From the NCBI GenBank assembly GCA_033239125.1, contig BSWB01000006.1:33782001-33846000 (forward strand): a DNA stretch of 64,000 nt. The letters run 5' to 3'. Source of the stretch: Fagopyrum homotropicum. Taxonomy: Eukaryota > Streptophyta > Magnoliopsida > Caryophyllales > Polygonaceae. This document shows, piece by piece, positions 12,424 through 22,134 of the stretch. The notes under the pieces are model-generated. The model had not been told where the DNA came from and did not search any database. It saw nothing but the letters and a program-made list of their open reading frames with translations. A program made the position numbers and the translations under genes. Numbering within the stretch: position 1 is the stretch's first letter; each line of letters begins with the position of its first letter.

Positions 12424-13190
12424 AGCGATTGGAAAACAAAAAAGTTAGTATTACTTTTTCAATGAATTTTGTTAGATTGATTATCTTAAAAAATATTTTT
12501 ATTTAAAAAATACGTTATAAAATTACTATATTTATAAAATGTTTAGGAAAAGAGAAAAAATCGCACGATGTTATATAAATACAACCTTACATTTACGTCA
12601 ACGGTAAAGTATATTTCAGGTAATTATGAAATATACGATTCACATTTTAGTAGATTGAATGTGTTAAAAATAAGAATTTAGCAAATGAATTCGTATGTAC
12701 ATATTAGATATGAGATATTATAAAAGTAATTATATAATATCAAGCTTTAAAATTAGAATATAAATACATAGTACTTGTTTCGAATATAATATAAATAGCA
12801 TACATAGTATTAATCATTGATAAAGTTTAATAGTGTATTATTTATGGATAATATTTATTTACAACTTTTATCAAGTGTAGTATAAATATTTGTTTGAATA
12901 ATATGATCCACGTATGCATTTTACATGCTGTGCTGGCAAAAATGTGAAGTGACACCTTTCCGATTGAAGGTATGTACGAGCCGTTGGGATAATGGGATGT
13001 AGAATGACCGCACCGGTCCATAGTATTTAATTTAATTTGAACTTTACATCTCTTACAAAATTTAATATTTGGGTTTGTTCGGTGGGTCAATATTATGGAA
13101 TGAAATGAAAATTTTGAAGATTATGGGATGAAATTGAGAGTTTTCTTTTATACTCGTACATATAGATTATTGAACTATAGAAATGAAATC
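12221..13190. other. AT-rich spacer between the LINE and the TRIM
   Basis: No gene is supported. Apart from the (TA)n tract at 12371-12419 I see no boundary of a known element. Confidence 0.55.
12371..12419. repeat. (TA)n microsatellite
   Basis: About 24 uninterrupted AT units. Confidence 0.95.
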
Positions 13191-13395
13191 TGTCGAAGAT
13201 AATAAGTTCTCACATTGAAGTTGAGGACATTTTGAGCCTAGTATATAAGGTCGGTGGACTATTTTTCTCCTATTACCAATTGGTTTTAGGATGGAACCTC
13301 ATCGGGTTTATGTGTTGGGTTTGGGCCTGACGCGCATGTGCGCTCGTATGCACACGACCTCCGCTCTACCGGTCCGTCTGTATTGGACTTTGACA
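13191..13395 (+). repeat. TRIM 5' LTR
   Basis: 205 bp, TGTCGAAG...TTTGACA, the direct-repeat partner of 13491-13692. Confidence 0.85.
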
Positions 13396-13411
13396 TGGTG
13401 TCAGAGCGGTT
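13396..13411 (+). other. TRIM primer-binding site
   Basis: The sequence tggtgtcagagcggtt immediately follows the 5' LTR and resembles the complement of the 3' end of initiator-Met tRNA. Confidence 0.75.
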
Positions 13412-13490
13412 AGTCTCTATTCGGCTTGCGATCCTAACATGTTGACAAGTGCAACTCGGTTTATATCCTCTAGTTGCACTTGTGGGGGCG

Positions 13491-13692
13491 TGTTGAAGAT
13501 AATAAGTTTCCACATCGAAAGTTGGGGACATTCCGAGCCTAATATATAAGGTCGGTCGTTTATTCCTTCTATTGCCAATAGTTTTAGGATGGAGCCTCAT
13601 CGAGTTTATGTGTTGGGTTTGGGTCTAACGCGCATGTGCGCTCGTATGCACACAACCCTACTCTAACGATCCGTCTCTATCGGACTTTGACA
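13491..13692 (+). repeat. TRIM 3' LTR
   Basis: 202 bp, TGTTGAAG...TTTGACA, preceded by a short polypurine tract. Confidence 0.85.
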
Positions 13693-13782
13693 AAATTTCA
13701 TCTTCATCCTCTATATCACCAAGCAAGCCCATGTCTATGGGTAGATTGCTTATAATTATTAAGTTTAAAAGATAACAAAATG

Positions 13783-14036
13783 TATTAGTGTATGTTATTA
13801 TGCATGTTTGTATATCTTTTAGTTTCTTCTCCAATAAGATTGAAATTATAAATACCCTCTATTGATTATTGAAAAGATAGAAAGTTTCTTCTCCAAATCA
13901 TAAATAATTATAAATATAGGGTATTAGTTAGTGAGAAGATAAAAAAATAAAAAAGTCTTTTCACCAAATCATGCAATTATAAATACCTATGGATTAGTGT
14001 GAAATACACAAAAACATTTACAAACTAAGCTTAAAA
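13783..14036 (+). repeat. Copia element 5' LTR
   Basis: 254 bp sharing long stretches with 19205-19451, for example ttattatgcatgtttgtata and acaaactaagctta. Confidence 0.75.
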
Positions 14037-14109
14037 TTGTATCAGCGTAATCTAACGACCCTCTCTCTTTTCTCCAACACTAAATCCTAATTCCCCGCCG
14101 CCAGCTATC

Positions 14110-14376
14110 ATGACTAATCCAAATTATCCACCGTCTAACGAGAACCAGATCTCTGATACTCTTTCATCACTTGTTGTTGCATCCGGCACCACCTCCTCCA
14201 TCACTCTTCCAAACTTCAATATTCGTTTTGATCGCCACAATTATTCCCTTGGGCATCATACCGTCAAGTCAGCGTTGGAAGCCTATGACCTTGACACATT
14301 CATCACCACTGCCAATCCACCAGCCACACATTTGAATGTTGTAGACGGTAGCGAGATGCCCATTGTTAATGAGTGT
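14110..14376 (+). pseudogene. Copia gag N-terminus
   Basis: The ATG at 14110 opens a frame of about 90 codons before the sequence jumps into an unrelated duplicated segment. The part LPNFNIRFDRHNYSLGHHTV matches the layout of Copia gag N-termini (a substrate-like N-Y-x-x-W block, here with the Trp lost), followed by ALEAYDLDTFI. The rest of gag and its zinc knuckle are missing, so it is a truncated relic. Confidence 0.55.
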
Positions 14377-14545
14377 CATTTCCTTTACACCTACAGTCTT
14401 TATGCCTGTTCGTCAAAGCACACATTCTCACCACCTTCCCACTCACATAAAGGACTATGTTCTTCACAATCCCAAAGCCATGCACACTACTAAGTATCTG
14501 CTTCCGCCTTCACCCAACCTTTATAATGAGCCCAAAACGTACATT
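14377..14545 (+). repeat. Displaced copy of a 170-bp Copia segment
   Basis: Nearly identical to 15197-15364. It encodes the proline-rich linker that normally lies between integrase and RT (MPVRQSTRHHHLPTHLKNYV in the second copy), but here it sits between gag and integrase. Confidence 0.8.
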
Positions 14546-15196
14546 ACAACTCCAACAAACTCACACGGCTATTCTTCAAGTTTTAGGGAGTATGCCTTTC
14601 ACACATTCGTCTTTCTTCACAAAAGGACTCTCACCACTATTCTTCAAAATATGTCTCCTTATGAGTGTCTATATAGGAAGTCTCTTGACTATGGATTTTT
14701 AAAGGCATGTGGTTGTCTATGCTACCCGTCCCTCCGTCCTTACAAGTTCAATAAACTTAAGTATCCCACCCTTCCGTGCATCTTTGTTGGATACATCTCA
14801 AAGCATAAGGTTTATCTTTGTTACCATATTCATGCTAGTCTTTATATCGCTCGTCATGTGATTTTTGACAAAACTACGTTTCCTTATCCATGTCACTCCT
14901 CTTCCACACCCTCTGCTTCAAAATACACAACCGTTATCCAATGCCCCCTCTCCATTCTATAGCAAGCGTCCAACCCTTTATCGAGACCATATGGCTTGTC
15001 TACTTCACCTACTCCAAAGTCCTCTACATCCAACTTGTCGGTCTCGACCTCCTCTCAATCAACCACGAGCCCCGTTAGACTCATGCAACCCCTATCATCA
15101 CCTCCCTCGACATATTTACCCACCAATGAAGTTCCATTCTCAGATTCTGATGGAGTGTCTGGATCGGCATCTTCTTTAGTATCAAGTAATGCAGCT
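14546..15196 (+). pseudogene. Copia integrase C-terminal region and linker
   Basis: Frames across 14546-14962 read MSPYECLYRKSLDYGFLKAC, then CYPSLRPYKFNKL, CIFVGYISKHKVYLC and ARHVIFDKTTFPY, the signature of the Copia integrase C-terminal (GKGY-type) region. The catalytic D-D-E part is absent. The 3' portion to 15196 is a Ser/Pro-rich linker. At least one frameshift (around 14600) breaks it. Confidence 0.7.
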
Positions 15197-15364
15197 CATT
15201 CCTTTCCACTTATAGTCTTTATGCCTGTTCGTCAAAGCACGCGCCATCACCACCTTCCCACTCACTTAAAGAACTATGTTCTTCACAATCCCAAAACCAT
15301 GCACACCACTAAGTATCCGCTTCCGCCTTCACACAACCTTTATAATGAGCCCAAAACGTACATT
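15197..15364 (+). repeat. Second copy of the 170-bp Copia segment, in its expected place
   Basis: This is the linker just upstream of RT, directly before the remnant of the RT start (RNGTWDIISHPPWSKIV at about 15420-15470). Confidence 0.75.
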
Positions 15365-15529
15365 CAGACCTAAAAAATATCCGAATGGAAAAATCAATGT
15401 AGGTAGAATATGAGACGCTCATTCGTAATGGGACTTGGGACATTATCTCGCATCCTCCTTGGTCTAAAATTGTTGATGCTTCATTTGATAGACATTAACA
15501 ATGATTTCATGAATGGTGATCTTACATAA
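15365..15529 (+). pseudogene. Copia RT N-terminal fragment
   Basis: It reads RNGTWDIISHPPWSKIVDA and then jumps to DINNDFMNGDLT. The block normally lying between those motifs has been lost. The nested LTR interrupts the reading directly after this point, and it resumes at 18027 with VFMEQPPGF. Confidence 0.65.
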
Positions 15530-18021
15530 TGTAACGACCCGAGTTTTAAATAACCCAAGACGTCACTAGGCTAAGGACCATACAGTGGGTCCCATCAGTT
15601 AGTCTGACAACAACTTCACAAATAGGACCTTGCAACAAGAAGCACGAAGAAATAATGAAAACATTCAACCTGTCATTTTGAAAACATTTACATAACAACC
15701 ATGCATGCAGTTAGTATGTATATCCCAAAACGACACTTCAAAGCATGACACCTGAACAGGTGTCTTAAAACTTCAGCCTGAAATCAACATGTGTACACAG
15801 TTGCACACAACCAACAAAAGACTCGCTTGCAAGCGATTAGTTTCAAAAGTAGTTCAACCAACCCTTGGGTTAACACTGCCTCGGTTGTCCACTTCCTGCA
15901 GCTGACATCCTTGAAGCGTTCCTATGTTCGGTATTACCTAAAAAGATTCGGTTTAAAACCGTTAGCTACTGATCATAATCTATCCACGAGAGATTATATC
16001 ATCACATCACAACACAACAAATATATTCAAATACCATATACCGTGCTCATGAGATGATATCATGCTTTTATGAATGATGCACGTGAATGCAGTATGAAAT
16101 TTACAATTTGCGATCCCGGACCAAATCCGGAACCATTGCTTATACGGTTCTGGCTTTGGTGTGAGCTCACCATTGCACAAATTAGGTTAATTCAGACATT
16201 TGCTCTTAGGTCGTAGCCAGACTGATAAGTCTACGGGCCAGACTTTCTCGTGGTGGGTTATGGTCTTAACCCCTAACCACATGCAACATTTTGCCATTCA
16301 TGTTAATGCAAACATTTACCATTTTCATTAGGTGTGCGACCCGAGCCTGAAGTCCATCAGACTCGGTGTCATTCTTATACAAACGCAAGTGATCCGGGCT
16401 TGGCCGAGCTCCGGTATTCACTGCAAAATACTCACTTTACATACTCTTGACCTTTACAAGTCATCATCATATCACATGCCTCAAAAGGCTTATCATCTCA
16501 TACATTATCATGTTTAAGCAAACTTATCATGTCATTCAATAGCACGCCTCAATAGGCTAACACATGTTCATTTAACCATTTCTCATAATTATGACATGAT
16601 AATAATCACAACAACATTAAGCATGCTTTACACATCATAACGTCATTTTCATCATAAAACACATCAAGCATGCTTTACACATAACACATCTCAATGCATA
16701 TCAACATTCACATTTCAACACAACAAGGCATTTCAAAACAACAACACATATCAACACAGTGAGATATAAATCTCTCAGGCATGGGTTTCTGCAGATCGAA
16801 GCTAAGTAAGTCCGAAGACTTACCTGGATACGCTCAGTGAGCAACTAAGCTATAGTTAGTCTACCGTCTTCAACACCACCTGTCGAGAATATCATATTCC
16901 TCGTATTAAACTTCTTGCTTCAAACATCAATTAAATTCATTCCTTTGAATTTAATTAGCTTATAGCGTTTTCTAGATTCCTAATTTAATTAATTAAACTT
17001 TAATTAATTAATTAAATTTCATCAGAATAACCTTTTGCCCGCAGGTAGTTTCTCAACCCAACTGTCATCAGATCTCATCAAACAAATAGTCCATAATCAC
17101 CAGAAGAATGTAACGAGCATAATGGAATTTCCAATTATCCGTTTTGACAAGCCTAAGATCAATTTAGACCAAATCGCAATATGGAAAACGAATAAATTCA
17201 TAACTTATTCGTTACTAACCCGATTGACGATCCGAAAGAAGATTCGGAATCACAACGACGCAGTCTACGCTCGGACACCATCAGATTCACCGGAATTTGA
17301 GCGACGGGACCGGCCATATAAGGGGGAGGCTCGACCTGACCTTAACTTCAACGAAAACGCAGAAACTCGGTACCAAAATGAAGAGGACGAAGAGAGGAAT
17401 CCGAAAATCGGATTAGAAACGGAGAGTAGATCTGAATTTGAAGGTTGAGAGAAATCAGAGCTTTTACGAGGAAACGTAAAAGGAAATGAATTAATAAATG
17501 AATTTCCGCTGGAAGACGATAATTATTCTTTAGCAAAGTCGATAGTTATCCTTTAACCGATCCGAAGGCGGTTTGAGCCCCTTCTCCAAACTTCTCGAAA
17601 TTGGAATAATAAATCCGACATATTGTTTGGATAATTATTCCGCAACTTTCTCGGAAAACGCGTATTCCTAAGTCGTCTTTCTTAGCCGCTAAGAAACGAA
17701 ATAGCGACTCTTTTGGCCATTTTGCCTTTCCATGTTTTTTCATATCTAGAACATATCCGATGTCCTGATCATTTCTTTCAACTACAATTTTATTAATTGA
17801 AGCTCCCAAATGCTCCAAATAATACTAGAGGGTAAAAATTATTCCCCGGAGGAAAAAGTAAAATTTCCCCCATACGTCCAAATTTACGCCAAAATCATAA
17901 TGGTGAAATTCATACTCGTCATCTACACACAATTCGCGAGTTATGAATCAATTGTTATCGATGATTAACTTAATCACTCTTAATCATCCTTTATTAGGAT
18001 TCGAAAATCCTAGCTTTTACA
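15530..18021 (-). mobile_element. Solo chromovirus-type LTR inserted in the Copia element
   Basis: The 2492-bp insert has ends tgtaacgaccc...cttttaca and a perfect 5-bp target duplication, cataa (15525-15529 and 18022-18026). Read on the minus strand it ends ...ctcgggtcgttaca, a common end of long plant chromovirus (Tekay/Del-type) LTRs. A TATA-like ccttatatgg lies at about 17313-17322 on that strand. There is no internal domain, so it is a solo LTR left by LTR-LTR recombination. ORFs inside it (for example 17035-17448) are not supported as genes. Confidence 0.8.
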
Positions 18022-18026
18022 CATAA

Positions 18027-19204
18027 CATGTGTTCATGGAGCAACCTCCGGGTTTTGTTGATACTTTACGATCTAAACATGTTTGTTTGTTACGTAAAGC
18101 TTTTTATGGTATGAAACAAGCTCATCTGGCTTTGTTTACCAAACTAAAGATCTTCCTTCTTAGTAATGGATTTGCCTCTTGCAAGTCGGATTCCTATTTG
18201 TTTATTTATCGTGCTTAAAATTTTGTTTTATTTTTCCTCGTATACGTGGATGATCTTATTATCACCGGCTCCTCTATTGTCGTTGTTGATTAGTTTGTGC
18301 AGACAATGAATGCAGCGTTTTCCCTTCGTGATCTTGTGAATTTAAATTATTTCTTGGGCATTGAATTACTTCGTCACAAGGACTCATTGTTCCTCACCCA
18401 ACAAACGTATATGAGTGACCTCCTTGAGCGTAGTCATATAATAATGTTAACCTGATCTCCTTTCAGGTCAAACATGGTTCTCGTCTTCTTCAGGATGGTG
18501 GTTGTTTTTACGATTCTCACTTATTTTGTTGTATTGTTGATGCTTTATAGTATGTTACCATCAGTCGCTTTGAGATATCATATGATGTTAATCGTGTTTG
18601 TCGGTTTATGCAAAATGATACCACCACTCATTGGATAGTTGTCAAGCACATTCTCCGCTACCTGAAGAGCACCATTACCCACGGTTTGTATCTACTCATT
18701 GCCTTTGATGCCCGTCTTGTTGCCAACACAGATTCAGGTTGGGCCTCTAATATGGATGATTGTCGGTCTCAACATGGATTTGCTATATATTACGGTGGTA
18801 ACTTGATCAATTGATCCTCTTGTAAGTAGAAGGTCGTTGTTGGATCCAGTACCGAAGCTGAATGCCGCGCTATTACCTTTACCGTTTCCGAACCTTTTAT
18901 AAATTCGTTAGTTGCCGTTTGAGCTTCATGTTTTTGTCTCCGGTCCTCCCATTGTTTTGCGTGATAATCTAAGTGTGACCTATATGTTCGCTAATTCCAT
19001 CCTTCATCAACGTTCTAAACACATACGGATAGACTACTTCGTTGTGCGCGAACAAGTCGAGGCAGGTGATCTGGTTGTTCGTCACATTCGCTCACTAGAT
19101 CAAACAATGACATCTTCACCAAATGTATTGGTAGTGGACGATTTATTTCACTTCTCGACAAGCTTCATGTGTTTTCTCCAACATGAGCTTGTGGGGGAGG
19201 GGGA
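18027..19204 (+). pseudogene. Copia RT C-terminal part and RNase H
   Basis: It resumes with MEQPPGF and AFYGMKQA (18030-18218), then YVDDLIITGSS, which contains the RT catalytic Y-V-D-D, at about 18243-18275. LRDLVNLNYFLGIELLRH follows, then RNase H blocks: HWIVVKHILRYLKSTITHGL (18608-18814), SSTEAECRA and RSKHIRIDYFVVREQV (18912-19304). Multiple stops and frameshifts make it non-functional. Confidence 0.8.
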
Positions 19205-19451
19205 TACTAGTATATATTTATTATGCATGTTTGTATATCATTTAGTCTTCTTGTCCAATGTAACTATAATTATAAATACCCAATATTTATTATTAAGAAT
19301 ATAGAAAATTTCTTTTTCATATTATAAATAATTATAAGAGGGTATTGATTAGTTAGAAGATATAAAATCTCTTCTCCGAGTCATGTAATTATAAATATCT
19401 ATATAAATTAGTGAGAAATTAAAAAAACACTTTCACAAACTAAGCTTAACA
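19205..19451 (+). repeat. Copia element 3' LTR
   Basis: 247 bp, preceded by a polypurine tract and ending gcttaaca. It is the partner of 13783-14036. Confidence 0.75.
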
Positions 19452-21730
19452 GAATGAAAATAAATTTATTCTATTTGATGGTGTTTAATTATAAAAAATT
19501 GTGGGTGGAATTCTTTTATTTCTAATACAAAGCTTATGTTTTGTAGTTTATTGGATATAAAATGTTAAAAATTATCTCGTTATACTCCGATCACTTAAAA
19601 TTATATAAAATAATTTAAAAAAATAATATGTGAAATAGAATGGTTTTCATTCTATTTCCTTTCTCTTTCGTTACGACCAAGTGACCCATTCTTACCTATG
19701 GTCTATGAATGTTGAATTAATTATTGGTCGTTAAACATCTCTCACTAATTTATAGTGATTTTTAGACGGTCAATATCACTAATTAATTTTTTTAACAATT
19801 TTATTAAATAAGCTCGTAGCATAATCTCATTAAATAAATATACCTCTATTAAATTAATAGTGTAACAATTAGAGGGTACACAAAATATAAGTCCATAAAA
19901 AAAACATAATTCACCAAATTCTTTCTTCTTATACTAACACAATACAAATATTTGAAACGAGTTACAATTTTTTTATATTTGTCAATTAATTAAAGTTTTA
20001 TGCTATATTCAATCAGTTAAAGTATTAAATTTTAAATAAAATTCACAAATTATCACCAAATTAGTATTGACAAAAAAGGTTATAGATTCACGGGTAGATT
20101 TCTCCGGATTAAAGAAAAATGTAAATAGATTATGTGTTTAATTGATTAATTATATTTTAAAATTTTTGAGATTGTTTTTTATTAATGTTCATGGTAATGT
20201 AATGATATTATTATTTGTTATTAAAATATTTAAGAATGTTTCAACTTAATAATTTACATTATATGAGGTTTTTACTCATATAATAGTGTAAGACTGTTCG
20301 GTCAAAGTAGATCGTTAATAAGATAGTTTGTGGTAAAAAAAAAAAAGCTGGTCATAAGGTTAATAAAAACTAATGATCAATTTGACACAAAATCTTTAAA
20401 AAAATCTTTACACAAAAAATAACGCATAAATAAGGCAATATATATATATCATGTTGTGTAGTTTGTATAATTTTTGTGGACAAGAATATACAGATACGAT
20501 ATGACTATAATGACTGGTAGAAGGTCAAATTCTGAATTATTACATTATTAGTTGGACATCCTGTTATATATATATATATACGAAAATATTGGATAATATG
20601 ATTAATATATAAGATCATCAAGTTGTACGTGTCTGAAATTCTGAATGCAATTACTTTGTATTTCATATATATACCTCTTTTGTCTCTGAATTATATAAAA
20701 ATAATAGCTATATACAATTATAAAAATCGATGAACAATGAGGTATATGTCTAAATTTCATAAATCGGTGAATCAATTTAGATATATAGAATTATGAACAC
20801 GAAGTCTTTCAATTATGCCCGTTTAATTAAAAAGGTACAAAAATATATTTTACGGAATTATCTTCCTTTTCTACAAAATTATTCAAAGAATATTATTCTC
20901 ATTTACTAATTTAAAGATTGATAATTTACCCTTTATTTAATAACGGAAAACTATACAAAGGCGATTATCAAGATACTTTATCCCATAATCTTTTAAAAAA
21001 CAGTCAAATTATCGCAGCAACTTTCTAATTTGTAATAGCTAATTTTTAATAAGTTTTTACGGGCCCACCTCTATATATATTCTGTATAACGTTTAAAAAT
21101 TTGGACACTATTTTATCATCTTAACTAGTTTAGTGCCCGCACCTTATGCGGGATTGTCTAAATAAAAAATATTATATTTTTACTTTCACGTATCACGTAT
21201 TTGATATTAATCTATAAAAAAAAATATTTTTTATTACCTAATATGAATAACATGTGAGGATTAAATTTTTTTTAAATAAATAAATAATATAATTAAAATT
21301 TTATTACAAAGATTATTATTCGAGTATTATATTTATACCTCAATATATTATCACTTTTACTTGTATAAAGCTAGAGAAGCAAATTTTGGTTTAGTTTTAA
21401 ATTTAACAAATGTGTTAAATTAGAAGATTTGCGTTAGATTTTTCCAACAAATCGAGTTAAAATAGGTAAGTTTGTTAATTTTGATTGGTAGATAAGTAAA
21501 TTTAATTTTTTAATTATTTATTTTAATAAAATTGACGTGGCATGATGACTGTTTACAAATTCTAATAAAAAAATCCTTATAAAATAATTAATGGCAAATT
21601 TGTAAATACGTTGTGGCAAATCTGTAAATAAATTGAAAAAATGTTGACGTGGACGGTCTTAGATATGGACACGTGGACAAAATGGGTGTTGTTTTAGTAA
21701 GATATATAGATTGATAGGTGATACAAGTAA
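19452..21730. other. AT-rich non-coding region
   Basis: No gene is supported. At 21122-21160 a short hairpin (cccgcaccttatgcggg) follows aactagttta, and near 21700 is gatatatagattgatag. That pairing recalls a common class of short plant repeats, but I cannot define an element. Confidence 0.45.
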
Positions 21731-21738
21731 CAAAAAAT

Positions 21739-22126
21739 AAGGGCTGATACATGAGACAAGCTTCTTGAGCTCGGCTCGCATTCGGCTCGTCAAAAGTTCG
21801 GCTCGGGCTCGTCTCGTTTATAAACGAGCCGAGTTTGAGCATGTCAAAGCTCGACTCGTTCGGGTAAAGCTCGGCTCGTTCGGCTAAAATAACACTATAT
21901 GAGCATTATTTTAGACGAGCTACTCAGGCTCGGCTCGGACTCGACTTGTCAAAAGCTCGGCTCGGGTTCGTCTCGTTTGTAAACGAGCCGAGCTTGAGCA
22001 TGCTAAGGCTCGGCTTCGTCTCGTTTGTAAACGAGCCGAGCTTGAGCATGCTAAGGCTCGGCTTCGTCTCGTTTGTAAACGAGCCGAGCTTGAGCATGCT
22101 AAGACTCGGCTCGTATAACACCCCTA
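21739..22126. mobile_element. Non-autonomous hAT element with GCTCGGCTCG repeats and perfect 8-bp TSD
   Basis: A perfect 8-bp target duplication, caaaaaat, flanks it at 21731-21738 and 22127-22134. The right end read inward is taggggtgttatacgagccg and the left end is aagggctgataca. Nearly the whole element consists of ggctcg/cgagcc copies in both orientations, and its right part carries a 48-bp tandem repeat. No transposase is encoded. The repeat-driven ORFs on both strands are artefacts. Confidence 0.85.
21969..22112. repeat. 48-bp tandem repeat, three copies
   Basis: Copies start at 21969, 22017 and 22065 with a period of exactly 48 bp and almost no divergence. A more diverged related unit lies at about 21808-21850. 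Each unit contains the inverted repeat ctcgtttgtaaacgag. Confidence 0.9.
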
Positions 22127-22134
22127 CAAAAAAT

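Larger units (their letters stand above)
13191..13692 (+). mobile_element. TRIM (miniature LTR retrotransposon)
   Basis: Two direct repeats, 13191-13395 and 13491-13692, begin tgt(c/t)gaagataataag and end ggactttgaca, giving TG...CA LTRs of about 200 bp. By eye they are roughly 85-90% identical. Directly after the first is tggtgtcagagc, a Met-tRNA primer-binding site. Directly before the second is the purine-rich ttgtgggggcg. The internal part is only 95 bp and codes for nothing. Flanks aaatc / aaatt are a near-perfect 5-bp target duplication. The minus-strand ORF across it is spurious. Confidence 0.85.
13783..19451 (+). mobile_element. Ty1/Copia element (decayed, with nested solo LTR)
   Basis: Related terminal repeats of about 250 bp bound it: 13783-14036 and 19205-19451. 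The second ends ttaaca and the first has drifted to ttaaaa. A Met-tRNA-like primer site (ttgtatcagcg) follows the first, and a polypurine tract (gtgggggaggggga) precedes the second. Flanks aaatg / gaatg look like a 5-bp target duplication with one change. The interior holds remnants of gag, integrase, RT and RNase H in the Copia order. All are broken, and a 2.5-kb solo LTR is nested inside. Confidence 0.8.

Noticed and set aside
17035..17448. 137-codon ORF
   Set aside because: It lies wholly inside a solo LTR and is antisense to it.
21969..22112. Possible CRISPR-like array (regular repeats)
   Set aside because: The repeats are contiguous with no unique spacers and lie inside a plant transposon.
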